DNA of 22,270 nucleotides from Dipylidium caninum (GCA_017562135.1 QEYB01000517.1:1-22270); one strand, 5' to 3'. Positions 1 through 10,190 are shown, counted from the first letter of the stretch. The notes: generated by a model not told the origin, from the letters alone. Program-made: numbers and translations.

Positions 1-2160
1 GCGGCAGGTAACCGGCTTCGTCAACGTGTTTGAACCCAAATTAAACAGACATAACCTTGACCGAACGACGCTGTCGCCTTTACACTCCGCCCCCGGCCGA
101 ACAAGTTGTTGGTGTCAATTAGTCAGTCGGTCGGTGGTGAGCGAATCAGGCGTTGCTGTTCCGTCACGCGTTGGCTGCCCGGCTGGATGAGTCACTCATT
201 ACCTCCGCCCTGGCGGATTCGCTCTCCCACGCAATCTCCCTTCGCGCCTCCTCTTTTCCCCCTTTTTCTCAGGCAGACTTGAGTCATCCCGAAAGGTATT
301 GGGTAAAGTCGCCGTCAAACGAGCGTCTCAGGAAGGCCAGATTTGATGCCTTTCTACATCTTAATGGGCAAAACCCTCCTGACGCGATTCTGGCCTGACT
401 AATCCCACCTAGCTTGTTGCACAACAATCGCTTTTGTGTGATGTCGAACGGTGTTTCTTTTTGCCATCAACCTCTCACCATGAAAATTTTGCTTCGAAGT
501 ACGAAATGGAGGATTTCTCCATTACAACATTTGACTTTATTGGGGGAAATTCTTTTTCTTCGCAGAAAACCATCAATTGAATAAACTTTTAGCATTTACT
601 CAGAGACCACAACACGAAAGTGCCTTTATTATGCGACACAACTGCATTTTATTGAAGTTCACCCTTTTCTCTCTAGTATTCAATGCGCGCGTCATTCCCC
701 ATTCGATCGACTGAGACAGACCTGGTTATCGTGCTATCCCACATGAATTGATTTTTTCCTGCCATTAGTCACCCGGATGCGACAGCTCATTAACCCGGGG
801 CGATAATGCGCGCGTCTGAGTTGTTTGCGCGCGGAGACAGTTGGAATGCAGGGAAATTGGGCAAATTTTTTCCCAATGTTCCCATGAAATGTCTTCGATA
901 ACATTAAACGGAGTCGGTGATCTGCGCAACTTAAACAAAATTGCGCCTCCCCGCGCCTAAACGAACTTTTAGCCGGCAGAGGGTTCGTCCCGCACTAGAT
1001 TGACGCTCATCCGCGCGAACATGTGCCACATTTCGCGCTTTTGGTTGACACATTTTATGGAGATTTATTTACGCGATTACGACTACTAGACGATTATGGG
1101 CCTTACGGGATTCAATCACAACACTCTGTTAGGTTAATTGCTGATTTCACAGCATCTGCAAATCGCTGGCATGGATACAAATTAAGGCGACGCAACAACC
1201 ACCAAGCGCTTATCCATTCATAATTAGCTGTGCTTGATCGTGTCCGCAAGATTCAGGGTGATTTCAGCTGTGGCAGAAGACCAACGGCAAGGAGGTCGTT
1301 TTACCCCACGAATTCTTACCATGGATGGTGCGAACCGTGAAGGTTTTCAGGTCACCTGGTGCACCAAACTTTGCGACATTAGTTGTATGTGGAACAAATT
1401 ACACACTTGTCCTGTGTGTAATGTGCTCCACCAAACGGACTTAGTGGCTGGTGGACCCGAGAGGTTAAAATATGGGTTACAAAAATTAAATTGCCCACTT
1501 CGAGTGAGTGCTCATTTTCAAAACACAATGTGCTTGGGCCGAGGAAAATTTTTTTTTTTTTTTTTTTCATTGCTTCCCTTTGTCTTTTATCTGCAAGGCG
1601 TTTACACGCACGTTTTTTGTCTCTTTCCACAACTCACCACGTGGAAATGTCCTTGTCCCTCAAATGTTCTTCGAACTTTCCTCCTCCACGCGGGGCGCGG
1701 ATTGGCCTCAACCGCGCTCGATTTCGGGTCTTCCAGGGGCTCTCTCCACCACCACTTGTGTGCACCAAGTCCCGTTAACTTGCGATTCAATGGCTGATTA
1801 TACAGTTCCGTGTAAAGCAATCAAATGAACGTTTTCTTTCATGGAAAAAGTTCAATTCAGCGAAAAGTGAGAAGGGACTCGGTAAATCGTGATGGCGTCA
1901 TCCTTGAAGTAGCCACTTTGATGAGTTGCGGAACCATTCTGTAGATCTTTTGTCCTCCACTGGACGGAAGTGGGGGGGCAAAAGTGCTGCGATGCGTAAG
2001 AGCGTGAGATAGAAATTTCACCCTAAAGTGCAGGCGGAGCAAAGCACACCTCCGTGGGGAGTTTAAACGCATCCCGGTTGCAGAAGTGAGAACACCTATT
2101 CCAGCTACCCCCGGGCCCCACTTCCCGTGGAAGCAGTTCCAATTGGCGACTCGAAGTCGC
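1..2160. other. Gene-free stretch
   Basis: I see no supportable gene, RNA gene or recognised element here. Open frames exist on both strands, but they begin at non-ATG codons, are rich in Cys, Ser and Pro, and have no matching splice signals or poly(A) context. The longest, about 187 codons at 1234-1797 (+), runs through a homopolymer T tract and starts at TTG. The stretch around 780-1020 is locally rich in CpG (several GCGCGC runs), but I cannot tie it to a promoter. Confidence 0.5.
1549..1567 (+). repeat. Poly(T) tract, 19 T
   Basis: An uninterrupted run of 19 T. On the - strand it reads as poly(A), so it could be the relic of a retrotransposed tail, but no body of a retroelement or target duplication is visible beside it. 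It is more simply a homopolymer microsatellite. Confidence 0.9.
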
Positions 2161-2161
2161 T

Positions 2162-2830
2162 AGACAAGCGTCGAAGACTCTCAACGTCGTATGAAGTCTC
2201 AATGTTTCAAATAGGATAACTGGCGTCTCGGTGGAATTTTTACTTCCCCCATGCAGCTACTAAAACTTTTTGTCCTGTCAACTTCCACTTCGTTTGGCAG
2301 TCGAATCGCACACCACTGACAGCGAGACACACGGGGCGCCTTCGTCGGGGCCGAGTTTGTGAGGTTAGTGGTTGTGAGTCCGAAGAGGTCTAAAATCAAC
2401 GCCATTCGGACTTTTGCTCTGAACAGCGAATTGGCGGACAGAGTGGACGGCGGTACGGCGAGAATGGATGTATGGACTTCCATGGCGACACATTCGGCCA
2501 TGTCATTAATGCCGGTATTACCGACCGTAGCGACTGTTGGCAATGAGACATCTTTCGGGTGGGTGATAGAGTTCAATCACTGTGCACACCTACAAGATGA
2601 CATTTAAACTGTTACTACTGGCGTGTGAGTAAATCGTTTGTCCCCTCGGACCAACGCTTAGTGAAGGAGGTGGGATTGGCACTTGGCTCGTTCGCATGAC
2701 TAGATGGCCATTTTGGTCTACCCTGACTCGTTCAATTGAGAGGAGTGATGGAAGCGATCTGGAAGCATTTGCTTCAGGGGAAGAAGGTCTCAGCCCTGAC
2801 ATTCACTCAAACCAGTCGCGGTGGGAGTCG
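2162..2830 (+). repeat. Dispersed repeat modules P and Q, copy 1
   Basis: Positions 2162-2345 (module P) match 12632-12815 closely. The best block, including GGCAGTCGAATCGCACACC, is identical over more than 40 bases. From about 2557 the adjoining module Q begins with CGGGTGGGTG and shares with 3585-3800 the block GTTTGTCCCCTCGGACCAAC and the following GATGGC(C/T)ATTTTGG. It also resembles 12958-13130. P and Q are in the same order in the copy at 12.6-13.1 kb, so they belong to one longer unit. I see no protein-coding content or terminal inverted repeats. Whether it is a transposon relic or part of a tandem unit is open. Confidence 0.8.
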
Positions 2831-3066
2831 TCTTTGGCGAAGTGACAAGCGAATGGAAGACTTCTCGCGTTAACCCAAAAGTTATCTCTGTAAATGTCTG
2901 GACAAAACAATGAAATTATTGCTCTCCAGTCAGAAAACAGTCTACGCCCAGGGGAAACCCTGAGGTAAGATAACTTAGGGGAGAATGCAATGGGAGGCGT
3001 TGATCCGCGAACCGACTGAGATGAGGAGCGCTTGATACTCCTCGCCGCCTACCTCGACTTCGTCTT

Positions 3067-3093
3067 CCCGGGGTCTCTCCCTAAGACCCCGGG
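3067..3093. other. Perfect GC-rich hairpin
   Basis: The arm CCCGGGGTCT (3067-3076) is exactly complementary to AGACCCCGGG (3084-3093), leaving a 7-base loop. This is the strongest short perfect stem I found in the window. It resembles a bacterial terminator but has no T run after it, and in a eukaryotic context that reading does not apply. No gene lies next to it. Confidence 0.8.
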
Positions 3094-3454
3094 GGCGCAC
3101 CAGTTAGTCAAATGCTAGTGAACTCGACTGCATAGAAAAGGTGGATGATGTGAGTCGATGACTGAATGAATGACACACTTAAAGCCTGTGCAAAGTTGAT
3201 GAAAGTGCCTTTGCATTGGCCAAATGTGACAGATTGTTAAGACTTCTGCTGAGATGAGGCGACGCAATTTCCCTCCCATCGGGGCACCGCCTACACCCAA
3301 GCCGAAGTCTTTCCAACAAATGTAAACGGTGCAGATCTGCGACAAGATAACATAGGAGAGAATGGGAGAAGGATGGCTGTACACGAGAGTCGGGAAAGGG
3401 AATCGCCAGGTGAGGGATGAAAGAAGTTGACACGCGAGGTCCCTTCATCGGGGC

Positions 3455-3800
3455 TGAATTACGGGCTTAATTTGACAGTCGAATAGACAATTTCGCGTGG
3501 GTGTCCGAAGCAAATTTAACCATCACCGGAAACGACTATGGTATCGTCTAGCGTGGACTGCGGCGTAAAATAGGAATTTCGTACGGGTGGATGACAGTGT
3601 CCGATCACAGTCCACAACTACGCAACGACACTCAAACTGTTACTCGTTTGCGTGTAAGTAAGGCGTTTGTCCCCTCGGACCAACTCGAGGAGGGGAAGGA
3701 GGATTCGCAGTTGCCCCGCTCTCACGGCTTGATGGCTATTTTGGCCTCTTCTGACCCGCCCAACTGGGAGGAGCGCGGCATGGGACCTGAGAGCATTGGC
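3455..3800 (+). repeat. Module Q, copy 2
   Basis: This copy starts near GGTATCGTCTAGCGTGGACT (compare GGTATCGCCTAATGCGGACT near 12870). It continues through GGGTGGATGACAG at about 3587 into the shared GTTTGTCCCCTCGGACCAAC block and the segment ending near TTGGGAG/CTGGGAG. It is a third member of the family at 2557-2830 and 12958-13130. A 98-codon open frame over it (3591-3887) is not conserved in the other copies, which argues against coding. Confidence 0.75.
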
Positions 3801-3835
3801 TTCAAACGATCAGGCCACGTCGAGGGCCAAAACAT

Positions 3836-4350
3836 GACGGGGCGACTAAATTCACGCCGTTTCGACACCCGCGTCGGCAGGGTGTAGTAGCGATAGGCGG
3901 CGATTTGTTCGCACTCGACGGCGTGTTGCAGACTTCACTCAAGCGCAGACACGTTCATCGTCACAGAGACCCACATGGCGATCTCCACACCAACGCGTGT
4001 TGTTTCCCAAGTGGAGTGGCATTGGAATCGGCAGTTTTCTCGTTTTCGTCTCGTTTTGGCCTCTCCTCACCTGCACAGCCAAGAAGCGTGCAGGCCGGCG
4101 CCCAAGAGAATTAGCATCGGAGGACGAACCTCCCCTCAACTTGAGGCGAACACAAACTAGACCCACGAAGAACTCACTTTTTGTGCTACAGTTGAAGGCG
4201 GTAAAAGTCTGGCTGGACCACTAAATTCATGTCTCTTCGACAGCTGTGCCGAGTGCCGTCGCATTGTCCGAGTTAAGAGTAGAGTCGCAGGGAGTGGCGA
4301 TTCGTCCACACTCGACGGCGCGTTGCAGCCTTCACTGACGTCCGAACATG
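3836..4350 (+). repeat. Module R3, two neighbouring copies
   Basis: Two related blocks lie at about 3836-3990 and 4205-4350. Both hold ACTAAATTCA followed by TTCGACA, then a (G)CGATT(T/C)GT(T/C)C block, CACTCGACGGCG, GTTGCAG and TTCACT, and they end near GTTCATC. Further members are at 6648-6725 (CAGACTTCACTCAAGCGGAG) and, more weakly, 8930-9010. Short open frames over the blocks differ in frame between copies, so I treat the region as non-coding repeat. Confidence 0.75.
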
Positions 4351-4371
4351 TTCATCATCATAAAAACTTCT

Positions 4372-4535
4372 TAGTCGCCCTCTGCGTGTGAGTCAGAGCA
4401 GAGCAATGCCCTGAGTTGACCGCTGAGATACGTGAAGCGCTCGCATCCCACCCGACGTTTGCCCGAACTCGAGTACACGCTTCCAGTCTTGCACTCATTT
4501 ATCCCTTCCACTCGCCCAATTCTCTCCAATTCCGT
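4372..4535 (+). repeat. Module R4, copy 1
   Basis: Aligns with 6736-6890 on the same strand. Shared landmarks are CGCCCTCTGC, GCGATGCCC versus GCAATGCCC, a CTC/TCCCACC block, and the closing GCACTCATTTATCCCTTCCA versus GCACTCATTTATTCCTCCCA. It follows R3 and precedes X in both units, which supports a common multi-module unit. Confidence 0.75.
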
Positions 4536-4648
4536 GTGCGTCAATCGCTTTCCTACGCTTTGGCTTTGGTAGATGACATCCCGTTTTGCCTAAGCCTTTC
4601 ACCCTACAGGCTCCCCACGGCCCCAAGGACAGGCCAAACCATCGACAA

Positions 4649-4664
4649 ACACACACACACACAC
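4649..4664 (+). repeat. (AC)8 microsatellite
   Basis: Eight uninterrupted AC dinucleotides, followed by an imperfect GCAC. It lies in the 4536-5000 segment, which is absent from the corresponding position of the next unit (6890-6915). That segment is therefore an insertion in this unit or a deletion in the other. Confidence 0.9.
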
Positions 4665-5009
4665 GCACCGTAGGACAAAGGGAAAGAAAATTAACATGAG
4701 TAGAAGGGATATGGGAAGCATGCGGGGTGAGTGGAATAATATGCTGGACCACAGCTAATTGGGTGTAATTTTTGACAAGGATGGTGAACAAGGGAGAATT
4801 CAGGCTCGTCACGCAGCGAGACACACCAAACGGACTGGTAGGCGATTTCGCTCCGCGAAAAAGGCATTCCCACAAAGGTCCTCCGAAATGTGCGATATTT
4901 CATCACTTTTAGTGCCTTCTTCTTGCAGGCGAACCCAAAAATAACTCCTCCACGGTCTCCACAATTCCTTGTTGGACGCCATTGTTTGCGCCTTCACCAC
5001 GTGTAACTC

Positions 5010-5300
5010 CAGTCGAGGTGACATTCACGCCTTATCTGATCGTGTCACCGGGTCACGTGAGTGGGTTAAGCCCGCAGGCTCACAACACCCCTACCACGGT
5101 CCGCGACTCACACTCCGCAGCTTTGATTGACTTCCAATCGAAGACGACCACCGACGGGACATTCGACCTCGACCTGACGGGCAGGAGTATATGAGGACGG
5201 TGGCGGCAGTGTGCGAGTAGAGCAAGGACCGGACGGACGAGGCGATGTTGTTGTCGCCGTTGTGGTCGAAGGTGTTGGCATTGAAGTGCAGGAGGCTGAG
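5010..5300 (+). repeat. Module X, copy 1
   Basis: Aligns with 6915-7190 and partly with 10985-11115 and 7714-7800. Shared landmarks are GTCACCG..TCACGTGAG, CCACGGTCCG/CCACCGTCCG, TTGACTTCCA, ACATTCGACCTCGACC (also ATTTGACCTCGACC and ATTCGACCTTGACC), and AGGAGTATATGA. Trinucleotide-like GTCGCCGTTGTGG/GTCGTCGTTGTGG follows. Order and strand are the same in each copy. It is non-coding as far as I can see. Confidence 0.8.
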
Positions 5301-5339
5301 ACGTGATGGTGTGGAAATGTCAATTGCGCGACTTTGACA

Positions 5340-5645
5340 CCTAAACTCAGCTCGCCCCTCCCCTCCTCTCCACATTCCATTACTAGGAAAAGGCGAGGTG
5401 AGTTGAAGGCCTTGGCTTGTCTTCCAATGAATATTTTGATCGAATGTGTGTGGCCTGGAATATTGTAGCCGAATTGGTGTAGAGGTGGAATTGAGAGGCT
5501 GGAGCAGGTGAAATGCGGGTTGAAGAGTTTATGCGAGTTTGAGTTGGGGCATCAGCTTAGCGTGGGGTAAACACGGTGAGCGAATGTGGCGCGTGATTTC
5601 AAAGCGTGCGGAATTGGGTGCGTTTTGACATCGCAGCGCCGCATT
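5340..5645 (+). repeat. Modules D and H1, copy 1
   Basis: A pyrimidine tract (about 5345-5378) and ACTAG lead into GAGGTGAGTTG at 5395-5405. About 180 bases later comes the H1 hairpin at 5583-5645, with outer arms TGTGGCG/CGCCGCA and inner arms TCAAAGCG/CGTTTTGA. Equivalent pairs occur at 7295/7485, 7877/8347, 8673/9550 and 11193/11390. The pyrimidine-AG, short interval and GTGAGT arrangement resembles a tiny exon between splice sites. I have no evidence that it is transcribed. Confidence 0.8.
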
Positions 5646-5830
5646 TTCTCCCATCGTTCGCCATCCTACGTCTTTTATTACATCGAATCTTGTGCCTCAC
5701 CCGAACTCCCTTTCCATCCTCCTCTCCTCTCCTCTCCTCTCCTCTCCTCTCCTCTCCTCTCCTCTCCTCTCCTCTCCTCTCCTTTCCCCTCATCGCACCT
5801 CTTTCTCCTCTTCTCTCCTATGTTTCGCCG
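5646..5830 (+). repeat. Pyrimidine-rich tail with (CCTCT)12
   Basis: The stretch following hairpin H1 is strongly C/T-rich. At 5721-5780 it contains twelve perfect CCTCT units. The matching stretches after the other H1 copies (7547-7690, 8410-8440, 9613-9720) are also C/T-rich but not regularly repeated. The pentamer therefore looks like a local expansion inside a conserved pyrimidine module. Open frames over it are low-complexity artefacts. Confidence 0.9.
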
Positions 5831-5892
5831 CTCCGCCATCAACATCAAACTCCAAAACCGAGGTCGCGGGCTAAAGTCACCGATCTAATCCT

Positions 5893-5901
5893 CCCCCCCC
5901 C
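5893..5901 (+). repeat. Poly(C) tract, 9 C
   Basis: Nine C in a row just after the C/T-rich tail. It is a short homopolymer where sequencing length error is likely. Confidence 0.85.
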
Positions 5902-6044
5902 ACGCACAATTTCGCACTCCGTACATTTCACGCCTAACTGTCATCTACCCTACCATCTCACCTTTAATCCCAAAAAAATGCTGGTGACATTCTCCGCTTG
6001 GGTGGCGAAAACTTCGTTGAATGTCGACGAAGTGCTGAGTGATG

Positions 6045-6240
6045 GTATGTGGCGCTCCATTCCAAGACTGGCCTACCACCGTCAGTCTTGAAGTCGGAGC
6101 CCACATTCACTCACTCCAGACGCCCATTGCGGGACATCCGATTGTCTTACGCTGTTCGGCTTGTGTTCGGAATAATGTCAGTTTTCATAGCCTTCACGTC
6201 CAATGAAAGATGGCGACTAAGGTAGTCGCCGGGGCGGATA
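6045..6240 (+). repeat. Hairpin H2 and tail, copy 1
   Basis: The hairpin at 6045-6108 has inner arms AAGACTG (6064-6070) and (C)GTCAGTCTT (6081-6089), and an outer TATGTGG facing CCACATTC (6101-6108). The next 130 bases match 11541-11650, with ACTCACTCCAGACGCC, a GGGACA block, GTCAGTTT and TTCACG. The copy at 11477-11540 pairs better, so this one has drifted slightly. Confidence 0.8.
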
Positions 6241-6457
6241 TGTATGAAAAGCCGGACAAAATGTCTGCTTAGCACATCACTTTTTTTCGAGTAGTCCAAA
6301 ACGAACAACTGCGGTGAAACAAACTGCTGGAAGTGGACATGAAGGGGAACGACGACTGCAGGATGCGTCAGGTTAGTGTTTTTATAATGTGGAAAGAAAT
6401 ACGGAAGCTTGGTCTTGGGGGCCCAATCCTTCCACGAAGCTCATACGATGGGTGGAT

Positions 6458-6560
6458 GTGGGGCGCCACTTCGCAACCGACGGAGCTGCGTAGGTTACGA
6501 CATGAGCGCTCCATATCCCCCATCTCAAACGGCCGTGGGGTTGTCTCGCCTGTCTCTTCC
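6458..6560 (+). repeat. Module R5, copy 1
   Basis: Aligns with 10083-10190 on the same strand. Shared landmarks are GTGGGGCGCCA, AACCGA(C/G)GGAG, GCTC..ACCATA/TCCATA, ATCTCAAA/ATTTCAAA, GGGTTTGTCACG versus GGGTTGTCTCG, and CTTGTCTCTTCCT versus CCTGTCTCTTCCT. It lies after H2 and before R3, which suggests the array closes on itself as repeated units. Confidence 0.7.
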
Positions 6561-6647
6561 TAATCTTATTCCTGCCACCATGGCCATCCCCTCACTGCCA
6601 ATTCTCCATCGTTATGCGTGGCGTAGAAGGCAGGCGTTTCGGTCACC

Positions 6648-6890
6648 CAGACAGGCGTGTTTCAGACTTCACTCAAGCGGAGACACGTTCATCGTCATAG
6701 AGACCGAATAGCGATCCCCACACCATCACGTCTCAGTCCGCCCTCTGCTTGGCGGTTAGAGGGGAGCGATGCCCCGCGTAGACTGATGAAATAGGGAAAC
6801 TGCTCGGTTCCCACCTCACGTTTCCTCACTATTCAGTCCCGCACTCATTTATTCCTCCCATGCTCCCAACTCTACCAACCTCACTCTGCA
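6648..6890 (+). repeat. Modules R3 and R4, second unit
   Basis: R3 at 6648-6725 (CAGACTTCACTCAAGCGGAG, then ACACGTTCATCGTCA) is followed at once by R4 at 6736-6890. The order is as in the first unit at 3.9-4.5 kb. No coding potential is seen. Confidence 0.75.
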
Positions 6891-6914
6891 TCATTTTCAC
6901 GTCCTCACGAGGCG

Positions 6915-7190
6915 GCCCTGCGTTCGCGGTGAAATTCACGGCTTTGCTGATCTCATGTCACCGTGTCGCGTGAGCGGTTTAATCCGTTAAACAAACAAAC
7001 ACCGCAACCACCGTCCGTGACTCAGACGACGAAACATCGGTTGACTTCCACTCGAAGGGGATTATCGGTGTGGCATTTGACCTCGACCCGACAGACAGGA
7101 GTATATGAAGACGGTGGCTGGCAGTATGTGGCCCCCACTGAGACCAGAGTGGACGAAGTGCTGTCGTCGTCGTTGTGGTCCTTGTTGGCG
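6915..7190 (+). repeat. Module X, copy 2
   Basis: Second copy of X, with TTTGACCTCGACC, AGGAGTATATGA and a run of GTC/GTT triplets at about 7159-7195. It lies directly upstream of D/H1 at 7295/7485, as in the first unit. The overlapping 90-codon open frame is not conserved between copies. Confidence 0.8.
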
Positions 7191-7239
7191 TTGATTGTGT
7201 CTCTGGTGTGGCCTCGTCGCGGTTTCTTCGCCTGACCTA

Positions 7240-7690
7240 ACGTAACCCGACCCAACCTCTACTCTCTCTTCTCTCCTCATAAGCGCGAAAATGCGAGGTG
7301 AGTTGAGGGCTGTGGCCCTTATTCCGATGAACATCTTGGTCGAATGTGCGGCAGTAGTTGAATTTAGCTCCATTGTAATATTCTGGTCGACAGCATGTGG
7401 AGGTAGATTTGAGAGATTAAAACAGCTGAAATGTCGGTGGAAGGACGTCTACGAGCGAGGTGGAGCAGAAGCACACGGCGAGCGAATGTGGCGCGCGATC
7501 TCAAAGCGTACAGATGTTGGTGCGCTTTGACATTCAAGTGCCACATTTTCTCGTTCCTTTCGTCCGTCTTCGCCTTCTACCACATACACACTTTTGCCTC
7601 CACTGATCTACCATTCCCTCTTCATCTTCTTTCCTCCCACCGCATCGCACTTGACCCGCTTCCCCTTTCCTTTTTTTTTCCTTTCCTTCG
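7240..7690 (+). repeat. Modules D, H1 and CT, copy 2
   Basis: A pyrimidine tract runs to about 7278, GAGGTGAGTTG is at 7295-7305, hairpin H1 at 7485-7547 and the C/T-rich tail at 7547-7690. Here the H1 stem is long: AATGTGGC faces GCCACATT, TCAAAGCG faces CGCTTTGA, and the loop is 14 bases. The interval D to H1 (190 bases) equals that of the first unit. Confidence 0.8.
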
Positions 7691-7713
7691 CTTCCCTCTT
7701 CTGTGCGTGCGGC

Positions 7714-8440
7714 GGTGTGTGAGCAGGGCAAATAACAAGACGGAATGAGGCATCGTCGTCGCTGTTGGTGGCTTTGCTGTGGAGGAGGCTGAAACGTGTC
7801 GATGTGGGGTATCTATTTAACAATTTCGTCATCTAAACTCAGCTCTCCACCCCTCTGCCCACTGGTGGGAAAAGGCGAGGTGAGTTGAAGGCTTTGGACT
7901 TTCCCCCGATGATTATTTTGGTCGAATGCGTGGCAGCACTTCACAACCGACGGGTCTGTTTCAGTTGACTCCTTGTTTGCTGGCCCGTCGCTGTTTGAGA
8001 CTCGTGAAAAAAAAGAGGGGCGAATTGACCATTAAAAAGTCTTTTAGCAATGAATATTTCGCGCGTTCGAGTGGGGGTTCTCACCCGCCACCGGACATGA
8101 AGGAGCATTCGCTCGCTACGATTGTGTCGCTCGCAACACTCTCAATCCTGAAGGCGACCAAGGGGGACAATCCGCCTAAAGATGACAATGCAGCCTCGTC
8201 AGGAGGACTCCACCTTAGCAACGATGGCCCTGCCCATTCTTACACTGGCGTGCGGAAGACGAGGAGGAGGTGAACGCAGAGTAAGCGATTAGAAGTGAGA
8301 GGTCGTAGCTGGTTAAAAACGAGTTGAAGCATCAGCACGGTGATCGAATGTGGCGGGAGATCTCAAAGCGTACAGATGTCGATGCGCTTTGACATCCGAG
8401 CGCCACATTTTCTCACCCCCTTCGTCCGTCTATACCGTCT
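7714..8440 (+). repeat. Partial X, then D and H1, copy 3
   Basis: A partial X end (GTGTGAGCAGGGCA, GACGGAATGA, GTCGTCGCTGTTGG) leads to GAGGTGAGTTG at 7877-7887 and hairpin H1 at 8347-8409. The D-H1 interval is 470 bases rather than 190, so about 280 bases were inserted here or lost elsewhere. H1 is perfectly paired in its outer TGTGGCG/CGCCACA and inner TCAAAGCG/CGCTTTGA arms. Confidence 0.8.
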
Positions 8441-8639
8441 TAAAGAGCACAATTCACCTCATCGCACGCCAAAGTGGATAGGAGAGGACGGTCGGCCGGA
8501 GGGGGCCGGGACGAAAGGCTGCCGTCTACAGAGGGTGCGAGTGAGGGGAGAAGGCGGGTCGGCGCCTTGAGGGGGATTCCATCAGGCAGCATCCCTGTTC
8601 CATTGCTTGCCACCGCATCCCACCTAAGTTTCCCCCTCC

Positions 8640-9720
8640 TGTTCCCTCCTCTCCTCATTACCAGGCCAAGTGGAGGTGAGTTGCAGGAGGTGATGTGACA
8701 ACGTTTCTCTGCCATCACGTCACTACTTACGCCGAGACTGAAGTCTATTAAACAAATATCAACGGCGTAACTGGGCGAAAAGATGGCTTTGGCGAGAGTG
8801 GGAACGAATGTCCGACATGCGAGTCGGGAGTAGAGTCGCAAGCTCAGAGGCACCGAGAAGTCGTTTGAGCTTGGAAACATCGGTGTGTTGCAGTTAAAAC
8901 AGAAGACGACCAGCATTTGTTGAGAATAAAAACCTGACAGGACCACGAAACTTATGCCCTTTCGACAGCTATGTCTAATTCTGTCGCATTGTCTTCCCTC
9001 GCGATTTGTCCAGACGAATACTGTGGTCGAATGTGTGGTAGTACTTGACAAAGAACGAACATTTGACCGTTGTGAAGCTTGTGCCCTTGAATCCTTCAAC
9101 CTGTAGGACACGACCGTTTTTCCCTCCAAACCTCTCCTTCATTGCACCGCTTCCTATTCCAACGACGAGTCACCGCCTGAGAGGCGTCGAAATTGCAGAC
9201 TGTATTGGCGGCAAGAGGGTTGTTGGGCGAGCGACGTGTCTGCATGTGGGTGGGGAATGTGACACGCCACCGGTTTGTACGAGTCGAGGCTGGCTAAAAT
9301 TCTGCGTCAATCTCTACGCAGCTGCTCAAGATGCCGTTCGTGGGAAAACAATGTGAGAGAAGCTGGCACAGCGTCTTGACGAGAGGAGACCATGCTCGCC
9401 TCCTGGATGTTGCCATTGCGCGTAGGGGAAAACGCAGAGGAAGAGGAGAAGGTGGTGGTGGAAGAATAAATTGAGTTAGGCTTGACAGATTTCAGACCTT
9501 GGAATGGGAGTTGAAGCACCTGAATTTCGTGAAATGCACACGGTGATTGGATGTGGCGTGTGGTCTCAAAGCGCACAGAAGTTGGCCGCGTTTTGACATC
9601 AGAGCGCCACATTTCCTCACCTCGTTCATCGTCTACATCTCCTCCTGCATCGCGTCGTTTGATTCGCCCAATCTCCCTTCACCGCAACTCCAGCCGATTT
9701 GCCGTCTCTCCACCGTCCTT
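8640..9720 (+). repeat. D, partial R3 and H1, copy 4
   Basis: GAGGTGAGTTG is at 8673-8683 after CTCCTCTCCTCATTACCAG. A weak R3 match lies at 8930-9010 (CCTTTCGACAGCTATG). TGGTCGAATGTGTGG at about 9022 recalls the post-D sequence of copies 1-3. Hairpin H1 is at 9550-9613, followed by a C/T-rich tail. The unit is expanded by insertions relative to copies 1 and 2. A 229-codon open frame on the - strand (8440-9129) crosses repeat borders and starts at TTG, so I do not call it a gene. Confidence 0.7.
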
Positions 9721-9907
9721 GCCAACAGCCCGATTTCTTAACGTCTCATTTGAATTCTCGATGCACTAATTACTTCCACTTCCGTTGTAAGAGGCAAATG
9801 CACGTCCGGATAGACAGAGAGGCGCTTCTCGAACTGTGCTGATGGACGTCAGGGTTTTAAAAGCTACAAAAAGCCTAGCAGACGATGGTGAGGCAAGTGG
9901 ACTTCGG

Positions 9908-9918
9908 AAAAAAAAAAA
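9908..9918 (+). repeat. Poly(A) tract, 11 A
   Basis: Eleven A in a row followed by a purine-rich stretch to about 9970. No upstream retroelement body is recognised. Confidence 0.85.
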
Positions 9919-10082
9919 GAGATTGATTCGCCAAAGCATTTCGTAGGAGAAAAGAAGAAGAAAAGCAAGGCGATCAACGACGATGAAAGAAACTGTTGGA
10001 CAACTAAGGTATGCTTCAGATGAATGCGGATCCTTGGACATGTTGGTGAAAGCTTCAACTGAAGTGCATCAGACGAGTAGCC

Positions 10083-10190
10083 GTGGGGCGCCATCTCCTA
10101 ACCGAGGGAGGTGCGTCGGTTCGGATATGCTCGCACCATATTCTTCCATTTCAAAGGAAGGTGGGTTTGTCACGCTTGTCTCTTCCTTCA
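10083..10190 (+). repeat. Module R5, copy 2
   Basis: Partner of 6458-6560, sharing GTGGGGCGCCA, AACCGA.GGAG and TTGTCTCTTCCT. The 154-codon open frame over it (9983-10447) is Pro/Ser/Leu-rich and has no counterpart in the other copy, so I leave it as repeat. Confidence 0.7.

Noticed and set aside
1234..1797. 187-codon open frame on the + strand
   Set aside because: It has a TTG start, passes through a 19-T homopolymer as poly-Phe, and is Cys-rich with atypical composition. Most likely a chance frame.
3067..3093. Rho-independent terminator
   Set aside because: The stem is right, but no T tract follows and there is no adjacent gene. The window is eukaryotic in structure.
5606..6091. 161-codon frame through the CCTCT array
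   Set aside because: The frame is open because a pentamer of C and T contains no stop in any frame. The product is low-complexity Leu/Ser/Pro and the frame is absent from the parallel units.
8440..9129. 229-codon open frame on the - strand
   Set aside because: It starts at TTG, crosses module borders of the repeat array, and is Ser/Arg/Cys-rich. It has no domain, no splice context and no conservation in the parallel repeat units.
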